Assembly (NCBI GenBank): GCA_035582835.1
Contig: JAYKAV010001831.1
Coordinates: forward strand, 8,373 to 72,372
Length of the DNA: 64,000 bases
Origin: Phoebastria nigripes
Taxonomy: Eukaryota; Chordata; Aves; Procellariiformes; Diomedeidae
Reading direction: 5' to 3'
The notes under the pieces were generated by a model. It did not search any database. It worked only from the letters and a program-made list of their open reading frames with translations, and had not been told where the DNA came from. Positions 35,371-47,991 of this stretch are shown piece after piece. The stretch's first letter is position 1, and the number at the start of each line of letters is the position of its first letter. Position numbers and translations under genes: made by a program.

Positions 35371-37127
35371 AATTAATGTCAGCATCACACTGCTATTCTG
35401 TGACAACTGGATGTTTCCATTGTCAATCTAGAAACGGTCCTATAATTTCCCTGTGCAACACATTATAAAATTCAGTGTTAATGCATTTGTAGAAATTATT
35501 AAAGTGAAGGTGATGGACTCTAAATCATTGAACTTTTTCTGGGAATTCTGAGAGGGAGGAAAACTGACTTGTTTTTACAAATTATGCAATTCTTGCTGTT
35601 AAAATGAGTCAATAAAAGGCAGCAGGCACAGTAATTATCGTACAGAGTCATCTGATGTTTACTTCTGAACCTGGTAAGGGGGTATGCCAGCGAATTATAC
35701 AGTGAGATTCCTAGACACCCGTGAAAGAGGAAAGGATACTGAAACTTTTGCTTAGAGTGCATCACAGTGAGCATATTGTCTGAAGACAGAGCAGAAGGAT
35801 GTACCCAGGGCTTAATGATTTCCAAGCCGACTGCTGAGTGAATGCTAGAATGAAGATCAGAAATTTTCATGGACTGTTCTGCTGTGGGTGATGCACACAG
35901 TGGGTCTGTATAAAACTCAGCCTATAGAAAACACCACTGTATTTCCTGTTGTCCTTAAGGGGCATAAAATTAATGTCACAAGGGCTGCTAACTGGGATTT
36001 TCTCAAGCTGGCTGGCTTGGCTTTCACATTAATAACCTTGCAATTTTTGTAAACAGGCAGAATTTTGCATCACACCAGAGCAAGAGGTATTTGACTAGTG
36101 CTTTCCAGCAACTCTGAAATATATATAGTCATATTTCTGGAACTTGTAAAAAATCTCTGAAACAAAACTATTTACAGGTACTCCATACTGGAATGGAAAA
36201 GTATTTACATTCCTAAATCATACTTAGATTTCTATTATTCCTCTTATTATTTCAGGCTTCCAGAAGTTTCCTGCTGATAATTGCAGAAATTCGCTCCCCC
36301 CAGCATTGGGGCAGGCTGCGATTTTCAATAGCACTTGACATACAGCCACATATTCCCNTTTTTGCTACAATACATGCTCTGGGTTTTAAGTGCTTATTAA
36401 ACACAGCCACAGTAACATTGTGGGGAAGCATCCCAGAACGACCTCTGCCAGCTTGAAACAAAGCATTCAGTATACAATAGGCATCAGTCAAAGTTTCCCA
36501 GAATAATGAGCACTACACATGACACAAAGGATTTCTGTGGCTTGAATGCTGCCTTTTTACCAGGAAGCGAGCTGGAAAAGGCTTGGCCTATTTATAAACA
36601 AAACATAAATGTTTGGATGCTCATGTGATCAACAACATGAATTGCACAAAGTAAATGATCATAAAGATCAGTCCTAATTCTCCTTTCCCTGGCATCATGG
36701 AGCAGCACCTCTAATATCAGCACTTAAAGCAATTTTGAAGTGATGGGAGAAGAAAACCAGGGTCAATATCATAGTCTGCCTTTTTATGCAGTGTCTTTTG
36801 AGATAGGAAGTTGCTTAATGGTGGTCTCCTGTCCTGGTTTCTGTTATCCCATAAATAATGCTGAAATAAGTGTGGCTTTGGTTTTTTGAAGTATCCCAAC
36901 TTTTGCTGGCATTAACAGATTCAGCCAAAAGGAGAAGATCCATTAAAAGAGTGGGCCTGGTTCTTCTCTCTCTTCCCTCAGTTTTTAGTGATTCTGGAGG
37001 TACTGATTTCACTGGACTAACTCTGGAGTTGCCCTGACTCAGCCAAGCCCTCCAACGCTTAACTTCAAGTACACAGGAGATCCCCTTCCTGTTCAACAAA
37101 GTGCTTCAGCACAAATTAAAAGTTCAG

Positions 37128-37215
37128 CACATGATTTAGTCCCACGGGAGTCCCAGGGACTGAATCATGTGACCAAAAGTTAACCGCATGCTTGAATGTT
37201 TGGCTGAATAAGCAC
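37128..37215. mobile_element. Palindromic repeat element (MITE-like), with a 16-bp hairpin
   Basis: CACATGATTTAGTCCC at 37128-37143 pairs with GGGACTGAATCATGTG at 37156-37171, with a single mismatch (a G-T wobble in RNA), across a 12-nt loop. The downstream AGTTAACCGCATGCTT and TTTGGCTGAATAAGC fit an old amniote repeat that carries TAGTCCC...GGGACTA and then AGTTAAGCATGTGCTT. A likely second, more decayed relative lies at 27069-27114. The family name is not certain. Confidence 0.5.
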
Positions 37216-38620
37216 AGAGCACTGAACCACAGCCTTAAGCTAGCACAGGGAGAAGTCTCACATTGGCATTTGAGATTTAATTAGGAAGAGGCAGAGCATA
37301 TTACTGCTGCTTTGGCTCTCCCCTCCCACATTGGCACTTTTCCAAGCAGAGCCCTTGAGAGATGGCTGGGGCCCAGGTCCCCAAGGGCTGTTCTTCCTCA
37401 GCTTCTGCAGTTCTGTAGCCATTGAACCAGGGGCCATTGGCCAGGTTTGCGGGCATTTGCCTCCACTGGAGGATCTTACCACCTTGCCATGCTCTGCTCC
37501 AGTGTCCTGTAATGCAAGAGCTCCTGGTGTGATTTCCCAGGCTATGCTCTCACAGGGGGCTGTGCAAGCCCCAGTCAGTCCTTCCCTTTCCCAAACATCT
37601 TCAGGTAAACTTCTTCCAGCCCTAGCATCTCTAAATATATCTCATTTCCACTTGCCCCGCATGGGCAGTCCCACCTCTGCAGCCCCTTCTAAGGCAGAGC
37701 TGTGTATGCGCGCTGCTGCCCTCCCAGAGCAATGGTCCTTCCTCCTCCCCTCTCCTGCGTGCAGCCCTCCTCTTCCCTTGTGCTTCCTCTCTCCCTGCTG
37801 GCAAGAGGCTCCCCAGATCCTCCATAGCACATTTTCCCCACATCAGAGCTCAGTCTACACCCCATCCTTTCATTCCCCATACTGGGGTCCCACACTGTCT
37901 GTATCACAGACCGCAGCCTCCCCTAGGGATCCCTGGGCTCTCCCATGCCCAGGGTTATGTGCGTTCACCTTCCTGTTGGGCAGAAGGGGGGCAACAACTT
38001 ATTAGACATTAAGGCCAAACCCTGGGAAGGATGAGCAGAGCACTGCTGCATTGCAAAGGATCAGCAGGAGTCATGAACCAGTTATTGGATCTACAGACAA
38101 TTGCAGGGGTGCTTGGTGCTGTGAAACAGGTGGCACATGGGCAAACACCTGTCTCCCATTTCCCCCTGTTAGCATTTTTGATTTTCAGGAAAATGGGGTG
38201 TCCCGAGGCCCTGCTGCCTGCCTTGTTCCTGGGGGGGCTGGCAGGACTGTGCGCCAGGCAGTGGGGCAGGCAGGCAGAAAGGGAGCACGTCCAGCCTGCA
38301 CACGCTTGGCCAAAAGACAGCAATGCATCAGGCAGAGACGTTTCACCTCACCAGCCCAGCAGACAGAGCATGGCTTTGTGCTTGGTGCCTCCGTGTAGTC
38401 ACGATTAAAAACTCCAGGCACTATCTCCTCTCTCTGCCTCAAGTCTTTGCTCTGCCTAGGTTTTAGTTGGTTACCAGACATAGTCTGCCTCCAGTGGCGA
38501 GGAGCTGCCTGTGGATTAACAGCTTCTGCTTCTCCAAAGACCTTCACCTTGCTGTAGCCCTGCTCTTTGCTGAAAGCTAGCCTGTATGTCACAGTTTACA
38601 GTGTGATTCCTAAAAAACCT
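37216..38620. other. GC-rich, pyrimidine-rich block without a recognised gene
   Basis: The plus strand is rich in CCTC and CTCC and has a 225-codon open frame at 37331-38005. Overlapping antisense frames are open too. The predicted protein is rich in Ser, Pro, Leu and Cys and matches nothing I know. High GC with few TA dinucleotides makes long chance frames likely. A non-coding explanation is more probable, but a spliced exon is not excluded. Confidence 0.4.
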
Positions 38621-38775
38621 TTCTGGGTTTGAGCCAAGTGTATTGCAGTCTAAGCTGGTTTTACCCCAGCCAGCATGGGAAGCACTTATCCTGATCGCAC
38701 TGCAATTTGAATGTTTTGAAGTTAAACCAGCGTGAAACGCCATGTACACAAAAGTTGGGAGTGGCCTGGGTATAG
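38615..38775. repeat. Possible ancient DNA-transposon remnant
   Basis: AAGCTGGTTTTACCCCAGCC and GAAGTTAAACCAGCGTGAAA form loosely inverted GGTTTTA / TTAAACC motifs. They recall old amniote elements with AAACTGGTTTAAACCAG-type sequence. The evidence is weak. Confidence 0.25.
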
Positions 38776-40734
38776 CACACATATCTGAGTCTGGGTGGGT
38801 TCAGCATTTGGCAGAACATTAGCTGTGGTGTGTCAGGTTCATTAATTGTATTTGGGCAAGAGCTGATGTAATCCAGAATAAGGAAATTATGTACAGAGCA
38901 AACTCAGTTATTATTTTGCCACTGTATGCTTGACTGACCTCCATAAATACAGTAACAAACTTTAAGGTGCTGTTTCTCAACCTTGTTTACAGTGGAATTT
39001 TTTTCAGTTATGTCCAATTAATTAAATAGGTAAATTTAACATTCAACTCGAGCACAGCTGGACTACCAACCACTGCCTCTATGGAAAATTACTTCAGAAC
39101 AAAGAGTCACAATGATTCATACGGAAGCCGCTTCCTTCTGCAGTGAGCAAACATTTTGGCCAGCAAGGACCTTAAGTCCATACAGCATGCCTCGCAGTCC
39201 TTGTCCTTGCTGGAGTCCACATGGGTTCACCTGAGGGAGCACAGCATAGGTCCCTTCTGGGGGAAGAGGGAGAGCACACCTGCATCTCACCCAGGTAGAG
39301 GCTTGGGATGCAGCTGAGACACATCTCCAGGCATACAAGCACTCTCATTGCCACAGCATAGGCCTATAAGGAAACAAGGAGCGGAGGAAAAGGGAAAATC
39401 CGGGAAAAGGATAGTGAAATATAGAGCCGGGGGGAGAGAGGAGCAGCAAATAAATATGGAGTATGAAGACACAGAGCCCAAATCGAAAGAGAACTGCTCG
39501 CAGCCTTTTTCAGGTTGAAGCAGCAGCTGGCCTCAGGAAAGAACCACTCTTGGGAGGAAGAAACTATTTTAAACTGCCCTCGTGCTCCTGTCCTTTCACA
39601 GTGACTCACGCTGTTCTGCCTGCTCTCAGCTTCAAGGCTGAATTCTGTGCTAGGACATCGATTGAAAACATCTGGAGGCCCATACATACCTACTGACAGC
39701 ATGTTCATCTTGGCTCCTACAGAAATTGGGGGTTGGGAGGGATTGAAGCATCCCAAACAATTAAAAAAAAAAATGGAAAAAGGCAAAAAAAAAACCTGAA
39801 ATCATAAGGCTGCTAGGAAGTGTGAAGTGCAATGTCAGCACTGTGCTTGCCTGTTGGGCCAGCAGAGGTATGGGGGTGCAAGCGACTTCTTTCCTAGCCA
39901 CAGTGGGAGTTTTTACCAAAACTGTGAATAGCGTGTTTAGATCTGGACCCTATAAAGTAGCTAAAACAGTACCACCCAGAGAAAAATGAAGGCAAGAGCT
40001 TAACACTGAAGAATTCTTTTCACAGTGTGTATCTGGGTAGAAGACAATTTGAAGTCCGACTTCACATCATCCCTTACAGTAGAAAGTATTTTTCAGTTAA
40101 GTCCTGAATGAAGCAACTTCAGTCACATGGTTAGTTCCAGCCCAGCACATTTGTTCTGAAATAATCTCCCATAGAAATGGTGGTGCATAAAGAGTTGAAG
40201 AAAGACAATGCCAAAGAGCAAGAAAATAAATGGCCTGAGTCTTACGGTACAGCTGCCTTTGCATGCAGTCAGCCAGTGTCAGCAGTTATACAGTTGCCAC
40301 TGTTAAATAATTTTCTAAATTCTGTCAGTTTTTGTTATTGTAGCAAATCTGACCTCATCCTGGTCCCATGCCAGGACCAAAGAGCTGCTCTATTTACCCA
40401 CTGTTGATGCAATATCTAAACTCAAAAGGTTTCCAATAGCTGTTTAGGGTGGAGGGGAAGAAAAAAGCAGTGCTAGTACAGCAACTTCTGACTGAAACAT
40501 AGTTGAAGGTACTTTCCAGTTTGCCTCATCTAAGTCGGTGAGTAAAGGCTTCTTTTTCTTTTTCTAGAAGCCCATACTTCTGGATCAATTTTTCTGTGCT
40601 TTCAGGTCTAAAAGACTTGGCAGGGAGAGGAGGGACAATTTAAAATTAGATTTAAGTCCAAACCAAAATCCTAAATCCTAGCAATGGTCTGTTTTGAAGT
40701 TATTTACTTATTTATCTTGTTTTCTTACATTTTT
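38776..40734. other. Unique non-coding DNA
   Basis: No gene is recognised. An A-run lies near 39760-39797, and short open frames on both strands resemble nothing known. Confidence 0.5.
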
Positions 40735-40815
40735 AAAAGGCCAGAAGGGACCAGGAGCTTGCATAGTTTGAACTCTTGCATACCACAGAATTTTTGTGCG
40801 TTAAGGACATGTTTG
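40735..40815 (-). mobile_element. Possible ancient CR1 tail fragment
   Basis: GGCCAGAAGGGACC followed by TAGTTTGAACTCTTGCATACC and ACAGAATTTT resembles the antisense 3' end of old amniote CR1 elements, where a GGCCAGAAGGGACC segment precedes a CTAGTCTGACCTCCTGCATA segment. It is short and diverged, and was recognised from memory. Confidence 0.45.
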
Positions 40816-42137
40816 TCCAAGGAGCATCTTCTGGGTACTTTGCTCTTGATCTGAGGATTTCAGATCACCACTTACCTTGACAGTGTCTTATACAGCATGT
40901 TGATCACCCTCACCTCTCCTCTGAAGTCTACATAGAGAGACAATATCCTTCATCTGACTAGGAGGCTGATGGTAGCCTATTGTGGAGCAGGATAAGACAA
41001 CCCAACAGCTCACTGGCCCAAAAAGCACTGCTCTGTCTCTCCTATTACCTCGTGCCAACTTCTCCCCAGGCAATTAAATTCAACAATTAAAAAACCCCAA
41101 AACCCTCAGCTTGGTTTAATCTGCTTATGGAAGGGTCTGAGCAGTGCCAGAGCCCCGGGCTAGGAGCAGGGAGGGCGAAGCAAGCCCTTCCCTTACAGCA
41201 GCAACCTGTTAGATCTGCTCTGCTGCTCGCAAACCCATAGCCTCAAACGGCCAGGCAGGACGAGGAAAGGCTTTTGAGCTATATATAAATCCAGGCTAAA
41301 TGCAGGCTATACAGGACTGCTTTTACTTATATTTAATTACATTAACTGAGTAGATAAATGTGCAGTTGCATCCTGGGCAATACAGGGAGTGAAGAGCTGT
41401 TAACCCCTGTACAGCAGGGAGGTAACACCAGGAAGGTCGTAATGGTTCTAATGCCTCTCTTAAGTCCTTAATTTTCACTAAGGATTTTAGTTCCTGGAAT
41501 GCTTGTATAAGCATCCTTCTTTGAGGATTATGACCAAGAAATCAGATATGGCATGGCCATTTTTTGAAGAAATATTCTCTGAATGGCAAATGGGTATCTC
41601 TGTTTTTTTGGCTTGGTTTGAATTTGCTGAGTGGTTGCTTAGTTTCAGCCATATCATTTCCTTGGGTCTTTGGTATACTGGAAATACACCATACTTCAGG
41701 GTAAACACAATAAATTAAGTATCGTAACTGTTTTTGTGTGATCACAGCTTATTGTGTGTGTATTGTGTGGTAGCTTTCATTAAAAGGGTGCAGCTGAGCA
41801 GCAGGGCATCTGGCTGCTGCATTTGCCCTGTTTTGGCTCCACTTCATGAAGTCAGGTAAAACCGTGGGGAGGAAGCAGTGCCTGCTCTGAGACCTGAGCG
41901 TGGCTCAGCTGGGGGGAGGGAGAGCTGGGGGAGGCCAGGACGCACTGCAGCAGTTGCAGAGGCCTGTTTGTGTCAAAGAGCAAGCCAGAGCCAAGCCTCA
42001 GAGATGCCTACAAAACAAGCAGACCTCCTCAAGACCTAGGAGAGACTCTGTACAGTTTATTAGAAAGCCAGCAAGATGCTGGAATTTGTTAGAGCAAGAG
42101 CAGGAAGAAAAAAGGATGGACATTGCAAGGTCACCAT

Positions 42138-42166
42138 GGGTGGGAAGAAGGGTGGTGGTGGTGGGG
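42138..42166 (+). repeat. G-rich tract, possible quadruplex
   Basis: GGGTGGGAAGAAGGG is followed by GGT repeats and GGGG. Four G-runs of three or more are present, but the last loop is long (about 10 nt), so quadruplex formation is only possible. Confidence 0.5.
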
Positions 42167-43390
42167 ATACTTGTTTTTGGCTACTCATCCTGGTTTTAAA
42201 AACCTGTCTTATTTTAATACACAGTTTTGAGTGCTTTTGGAGCCGGGTTGTCTCTACATTGGTGGTGTTACTGTAATTATATTTAGGCATTGGTTTTGCA
42301 ATAACTCAATATAACACTCTGAATCTTCCAAAGGTTTTATATTAACACTTGCAAGTCAGAGAGAAACAAGACATTCTCTTTTTTGAGGTTGGTACACTTC
42401 CAAGAGCTAGAAAGAAGATTGTAAAGAGAGACAGAGGAGCAATGCTCCAATATGCCTATCCCTACGCCCAAACCGGGCCCAGTGTGCTTTGTTCAGGCCA
42501 TTTGATTAACTCTCTCACTTGACCCAGACCCTTAGTCCACAGATCCTACAGTTTGCAACCTCTCCCACCCCAGAAGTAAAGCTGCACGGCTCAGCTCCCT
42601 TTCCCCCCAAGCCTTCTTGCAAACCCTGTCCCAATTAAGTCTGTCCTGACTCCCAGCCTGGCTGCAGCCCTTGGGCTGCACCACTGCTGCCCAGCAAGGT
42701 ACCGCTTGTGGGTACCACGATACCGGTTGCTCTGACAAAGTCTGCCCAGAGGAGGCTCTGGGAACAAAAGGTAGGGTACAGGCAGATAAAAAGCAAAATG
42801 CTGGTTTTAGTCATGCCAAACATGGAAAGGTTTATAGCAGACTCTTTTAAGTTAAAGCTCTGAGATTTCCTCAAAGGATGCTTTTTTCCTTTCTTTTTTT
42901 CCTGTTATTTGGGCTACACCCTTCACAAAAGGAACAATCTTCCTGCATCAACATCTGTATAGAGCACTATGCCAACCATCTATCTTCTAGCTTGGCACAT
43001 CTTTCCTTCAGTGCAAATTCCAGTAAATCTTTTTGTTAAATAGAGAGGAAAATGTTTTATAGATGCCATAAAAAACACTTTCTCTCTCTTAGCCAAACCA
43101 CAGTAACGTCATAAAATGAATTAATTTTCCATAATGCATCAGAGATACTGTGATCAATAGAGTGGAAAATAATCTGTTGTAAATTTCTGACATGAGAATT
43201 ACAAAAGGAGTAAGAATGAATGTAATCTATGTCTGATAATTAGCACAAGAGTTAGTACATACTTACACTATGTCATAAAATCTCTGAAGGAGAAACTAAG
43301 ATCATCTGTACCACAAATGGTACATGAATCTAACAAAAACCATAATGCATATCTGGTAAATCATTTGTGTTATCACAGGGAGTTTTTTCT

Positions 43391-43417
43391 GTTGTTGTTG
43401 TTGTTGTTGTTGTTGTT
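43391..43417 (+). repeat. (GTT)9 microsatellite
   Basis: Nine uninterrupted GTT units, continuing into an ATTTTG sequence. It is a candidate polymorphic marker. Confidence 0.95.
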
Positions 43418-46400
43418 ATTTTGTTCTTATTATATCAATGTAATGCTTTGGACATCCATCTTCTTCTGGTCAGATCTTCCTATTGCTCAGCTCAAGCTTA
43501 CATTTGTTACTGGCATCATCTTGTAAGTTATTGACCTTTTTGCTTGTTTTGAGGTTTTTTAGGAGTGTAGAAATATGATGAATGATCAAGTTCTTTCTTC
43601 TAATGTTATCCTACTTACTCCACATAGAGCCAAGCAGGTTGTTATATTTGCATTTCTTCCTCCCTAATAGGGAGGAAAAAGAAAAGAAAAGGAAAAAAAT
43701 ATTTTCAAAATATTTCCAAAATCCATGATGACTGATTTGCAGAATAGAGCTAAGTCCCCTACTTCTGGGGAAATTGGCTTAGCAAAGAAATGGGCAAAGA
43801 TTCAGCAGAAGTCATGTTTCATGCTGAAAGAAAAGGTCTAAAATGCTCACATGAGAAACTTTCCTGGCTGCCAAGTCACCCAGGCTTTGCAGTGATTTTG
43901 TTTCATTTTTTGTTGTTTTTCGTAAATCTATGAAACACATCTATAACTTGGTACAAAATTCTTCTGAAATTTCTCTCCTTCCCCTGCAGATTGGTGACTA
44001 TTCAAAAATGTGCTAGTGCTCTTCATCGTCCAGGAATCAAGTGCATTAGCCACTCCTGTTCGCAATGCTCAGGTCCTTCAGCAGTGTCAGTGGTGATACT
44101 CGCAATGGCATACATCTGTCTTCCCCTTAGCCTAAACCCCCAGTTCACCTGTGCATAACTGCTGGTCCAAATGTGCCAAAGCAGTGCATAGCCAGCCACC
44201 ACTCAGGCACAACTGCTCCATTTCCCAGAGTTAAATGGTGTTTCCCAAGCTGTTTCTCACTGACACAACTGCTAACCTGCTCTTCAGAAATATTCTCAAA
44301 TCACAGACTTTCCCCAGTATTTATTCTAGGTAGAAATATGTTCGCGTACACTGGTTGCATGTAGCTCCCAGGAAAACAAAAGGCTCCAGGGATCTTCTTT
44401 CTCAGCTCCCTCTAGTGTGTCAGCAGGACAGCAGATTATAGAGATGAAGCCAGTAATAGTTTTTTGTATTCTTAGTCCTAAAAACCTCAGCACAGCTGAA
44501 CTTTGCCCTGGCTCAAAATGCTTTTGCTCTCCTTGGGGCTTTTAACACACTAAGTCTTTCANTTTTACCTTAAATCTTTTCTTCCACCAAGTAATCTTGC
44601 CTGGACTCCTAGCAGCTCCAGTGTTCCTTCAGTGAACTCTTTGGCTCAGCTGAAGCCAATGACCTAAGTCCTCTGGCCTGCAGAAAAGGCAGGATTTCAG
44701 CTCTCATTCTTGCAAACTTTCTTCATCTTCACTGTACCCCTTCATTTTTATTTTTCATTTCCTATGCTATTTCCTAAACCTCGTTCTTCATTGCTGGTTT
44801 GTAGAAATTTGCCTCAAATTCTCCATTTCCTTGGCATTTGCTGCTTTTCAGAGCCTCCACTTCTTTTCTTAAGTTTTGCAAATGTGCTGGTTGGGGGTGT
44901 CTGTGTCCTGTTTCAAATAAAATCATCAGAGCCTTTTTACTGACTGGGTACATTTAGTGCAAAGTCTCACTGCAAAAGTAAATGTTTGCTCAGCTCCCAG
45001 AGCTAGCTGACTGTTCATTTATAACACCATGCAGTCCCCATCTTCATATCCTGGCCTGACTGTTTTCTTAGGTTTTAGGCCATTTCTAAAATACTGTTGC
45101 TTATGAATGCAAACAATTCAGGGTATTTGCCTCCTGAATGTAAACTGAACTTCTGATATCCTGACCCATGCACATTTTTAGTCTTTGATGCCCAAGTGAT
45201 GCAACAGGCACAGTCTCAAAGAGTGACCTTTCGCTTCGCTGGAAGGATGCCCAAGCCTCCTCCTCTTCATGGCTCTTCTATTGGAGATGATTAAAGTGCC
45301 ATGGTTTTGAAGGGTTATTTGATGTGTGAATTGTTTTAACTGCCAGTCCACAGCATGATAATGACCTGTCCTTAGTGATTGCTCCTTGGGTTGAACATAT
45401 TTAAAGCAGGAGCTTGCAGTTATGTTCAGGAATGCAAACAAGGAAAAAGGAAAGAGAAATACTGCAAGCCTGAATGGTGTCCTGCTGTCTCCTGTGAAAG
45501 GGAGGAGGTACAACACAGAAAGAAAGATTGATTCAGTCAATCAACTGGCTGCTGGGGAGGTAAATAGTTGCTTCTATAAATGTAGAAACGATGTTTATTA
45601 ATGAAGATCTCTACTTAGAACATACTTGTTATCTTGAGAACCATCACGTTGTGAATCTGCAGCACTGCTCCTGTTTTCACTACATGGAAGATGCATTTAC
45701 ACCACAGTGAGATGCCAAACTTTCTTTGAAATGCCACCAAAAAGTATCTCTGTGTCATATCTGTATTCTGACTCTCTGAGGATTCAAAATCACTGCTCCT
45801 TTGGATGAGGAGCTTGCTGACACTGGTACTGTTTGAAACTTGAGCCTTCAGTTGCTGACTCATACAGGAGTCAGCTTAAAAGAAATGGCAGTTTTGTGAA
45901 TGTGTGTTTTCTAGTTATGAAAATTATCACCTCCTTCCCTGCATGGATCAGGAAAAGGTTTTCTCTCCCTTTCTCTCTTCCCTTCTCCACCAAAATTCAT
46001 GTTCACCAGAATGCTTCCTGTTTAATTTAGCTCACACCTGCTACTTTTGCAGAGTCTTGACGCTGTTAAAATTTCTTCCAGCCTTTCTAAATGGTAGAAA
46101 GCAAAGGTTTTCTTTGGGGTGTGGGATGTGATAACCAGAACTGAGCTACTATCTGAAAACATATTTAGAAAATGGAATTTGTAAATGTTGTCTCTTCTGG
46201 CTGGAGTTACAGCAGCATTATTTTTATTCTAGCCTCTCAGTATTAAAAAACATCTTGAAAAATCAAGAGCTGAGTGAAGGATCTTATAAAGGCTTATGCC
46301 ATACCTGTCTTACATTCTTAAGACACACTGTTCTAAAAATACCAAGTGGTTTGTGTCTAGATCATTTTACCCTGGACATCTGGGTAAATGCACAGGCATA

Positions 46401-47189
46401 TAAAAATGAATAATGATGAGTCTGGCCATTTCTAATTTCCTTTGAGAACAAACATGATCAGTTATAAAACAGTAATTAGTAATCAGTAATTAATTAAAAT
46501 TTAATCTCCTTGAGTAGGTGGTAAGAAGTTAGGTGTGAGTCATGCTAATCATGTCTAGGCTAAACTCAGAAGAATGAGCTTCTTTACTCATTCCCTGTCA
46601 GGTGTGTTTGACAGCCCATATCAGATTTTGTAGCATCATTTTGGCTGTTTTTGAGTTTCCCCCTCTGCTTCCATGTTGAAACTGGCAAAGACATATTTGT
46701 GAACAAATATACCAGCAGCACTATGAATTGTGCTGCCAATGGTACTTGAACCTGAGAGTCCCCTGCTGAAGAGCTAACACAGTTGTTTGGTGTCTCTCAA
46801 GTACCATTTTACTGGACTTGTCTTTTGGGAGTGGTCCTTGTAGTCAGCCATCTCCCTACTCATGTCCAAGTACTGCTTTGGAGGGAGCTGGCTGGAGGAG
46901 CCCTGAGCAGAGCCAGAGTGTGAGCCAGCAGTTAATCAGTGTAGACAATCATGCCGCCAGTGCTCAGACTCACTCCTGGCCTTCTTGTATTTGGCAGATA
47001 GGCATAGCCTTTGACTCATCTTCTAATGATGCCCTAGGGCTTATGTGGTTTGTTTCTGCAGCTCTGATACTTAAAATCTGTTCAATAACATAAAATCTGT
47101 ATCTTTCCATTCAGACTGACCTCTTCATGAGACCTGGAATTGTATATGAAAAGTTGTTGTAGGCAAGAGTATGGTAAGAGGTCACATCT

Positions 47190-47699
47190 GGAGTCCTGTG
47201 TCCAGCCTAGGGCTCCTGAGCACAAGAAAGGCATGCACCTATGGGAGCGAGTCCAGTGAAGGGCCATGAAGATGATCAAGGAATTAGGGGATCTGATGTA
47301 CAAGGCAAGGCTGACAGAGCTGGGGCTGTTCAGTCTGGAGAAGAGAAGACTCAAGAGGGATTTTATCAATGTGTATAAAAACCTGATGAGGGAATAAAGA
47401 AGACGGAGCCAGGCTCTTCTCAGTGGTGCCCAGTGAAAGGACAAGAGGCAATAGGCACGAAGTGAAATACAGGAAATTCCATTTAAACTTAGGAAATAGC
47501 TCTTTTGATCTGAAGGTGGTCAAACACTGTAACGAGTTGCCCAGAGTTGTTGTGGAGTCTCCATCTTTGGAGATACTCAAAGCCTGACTGGACATGGCCC
47601 TGGGCAGCCTGCTCTATGTGACCCTGCTTTGAGCAAAGGGTTGGGCTAGAGGATTGCCAGAGGTGCCTTCTAGTCTCAGCTGCTCTGTGATGCTGTGAA
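47190..47699 (+). mobile_element. Old CR1 LINE 3' portion with complete tail
   Basis: One frame from 47324 reads [21 protein letters not shown], matching [10 protein letters not shown] in the C-terminal part of the young CR1 ORF. It is then broken by several stops. The DNA runs through GGACAAGAGGCAA (47437 on), GTGGAGTCTCCATC (near 47559) and GGACATGGCCCTGGGCAGCC. It ends at 47699 in CTGTGATGCTGTGAAT, a decayed ATTCTGTG tail. It is 5'-truncated and an older subfamily than the copies with ATTCTATG tails. Confidence 0.93.
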
Positions 47700-47928
47700 T
47701 AGAGAAGGATGTAAAAAGAGGTCATTATTATTATTTCTTACAGAAAACATTCTCAAGAAAGTAAGTCTACAATTTTTTTAACTTGTTTGACACATATGGA
47801 GGTACTGCTGACTTATACATAAGCCTGTTAGATGCTTAAGTGGAGAAACACCCAATTTTGTTGTGCTTATGAAAATTATGTACATACAACTACTGTATGT
47901 ATTTATTTTTTAAAATTGGTGTTAGCTA

Positions 47929-47991
47929 TAAGTTCTATAGCTCTATAGTTCTAAAGTTCTAAAGCTCTATAGAACTCTATAGTTCTAAAAA
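47929..47991. repeat. Imperfect tandem array of AGTTCTATAGCTCTA-like units
   Basis: Units such as AGTTCTATAG, CTCTATAGTTCTA and AAGTTCTA recur over about 60 bp and include both orientations of CTATAG, itself a palindrome. It is a local slippage array. Confidence 0.75.

Larger units (their letters stand above)
34601..37127. other. Unique non-coding DNA with a poly-G run
   Basis: No gene is recognised. It contains the G run at 35130-35148 and the inverted repeat at 35289-35370. An N lies at 36358. The DNA is otherwise AT-rich and stop-dense. Confidence 0.5.
40816..47189. other. Unique AT-rich non-coding DNA with simple repeats
   Basis: No gene is recognised. It includes the G-rich tract at 42138-42166, the GTT microsatellite at 43391-43417 and an acceptor-like pyrimidine tract ending at 43989 (see findings). 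An N lies at 44562. Positions 46470-46505 are an AT-rich imperfect palindrome. Confidence 0.5.
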
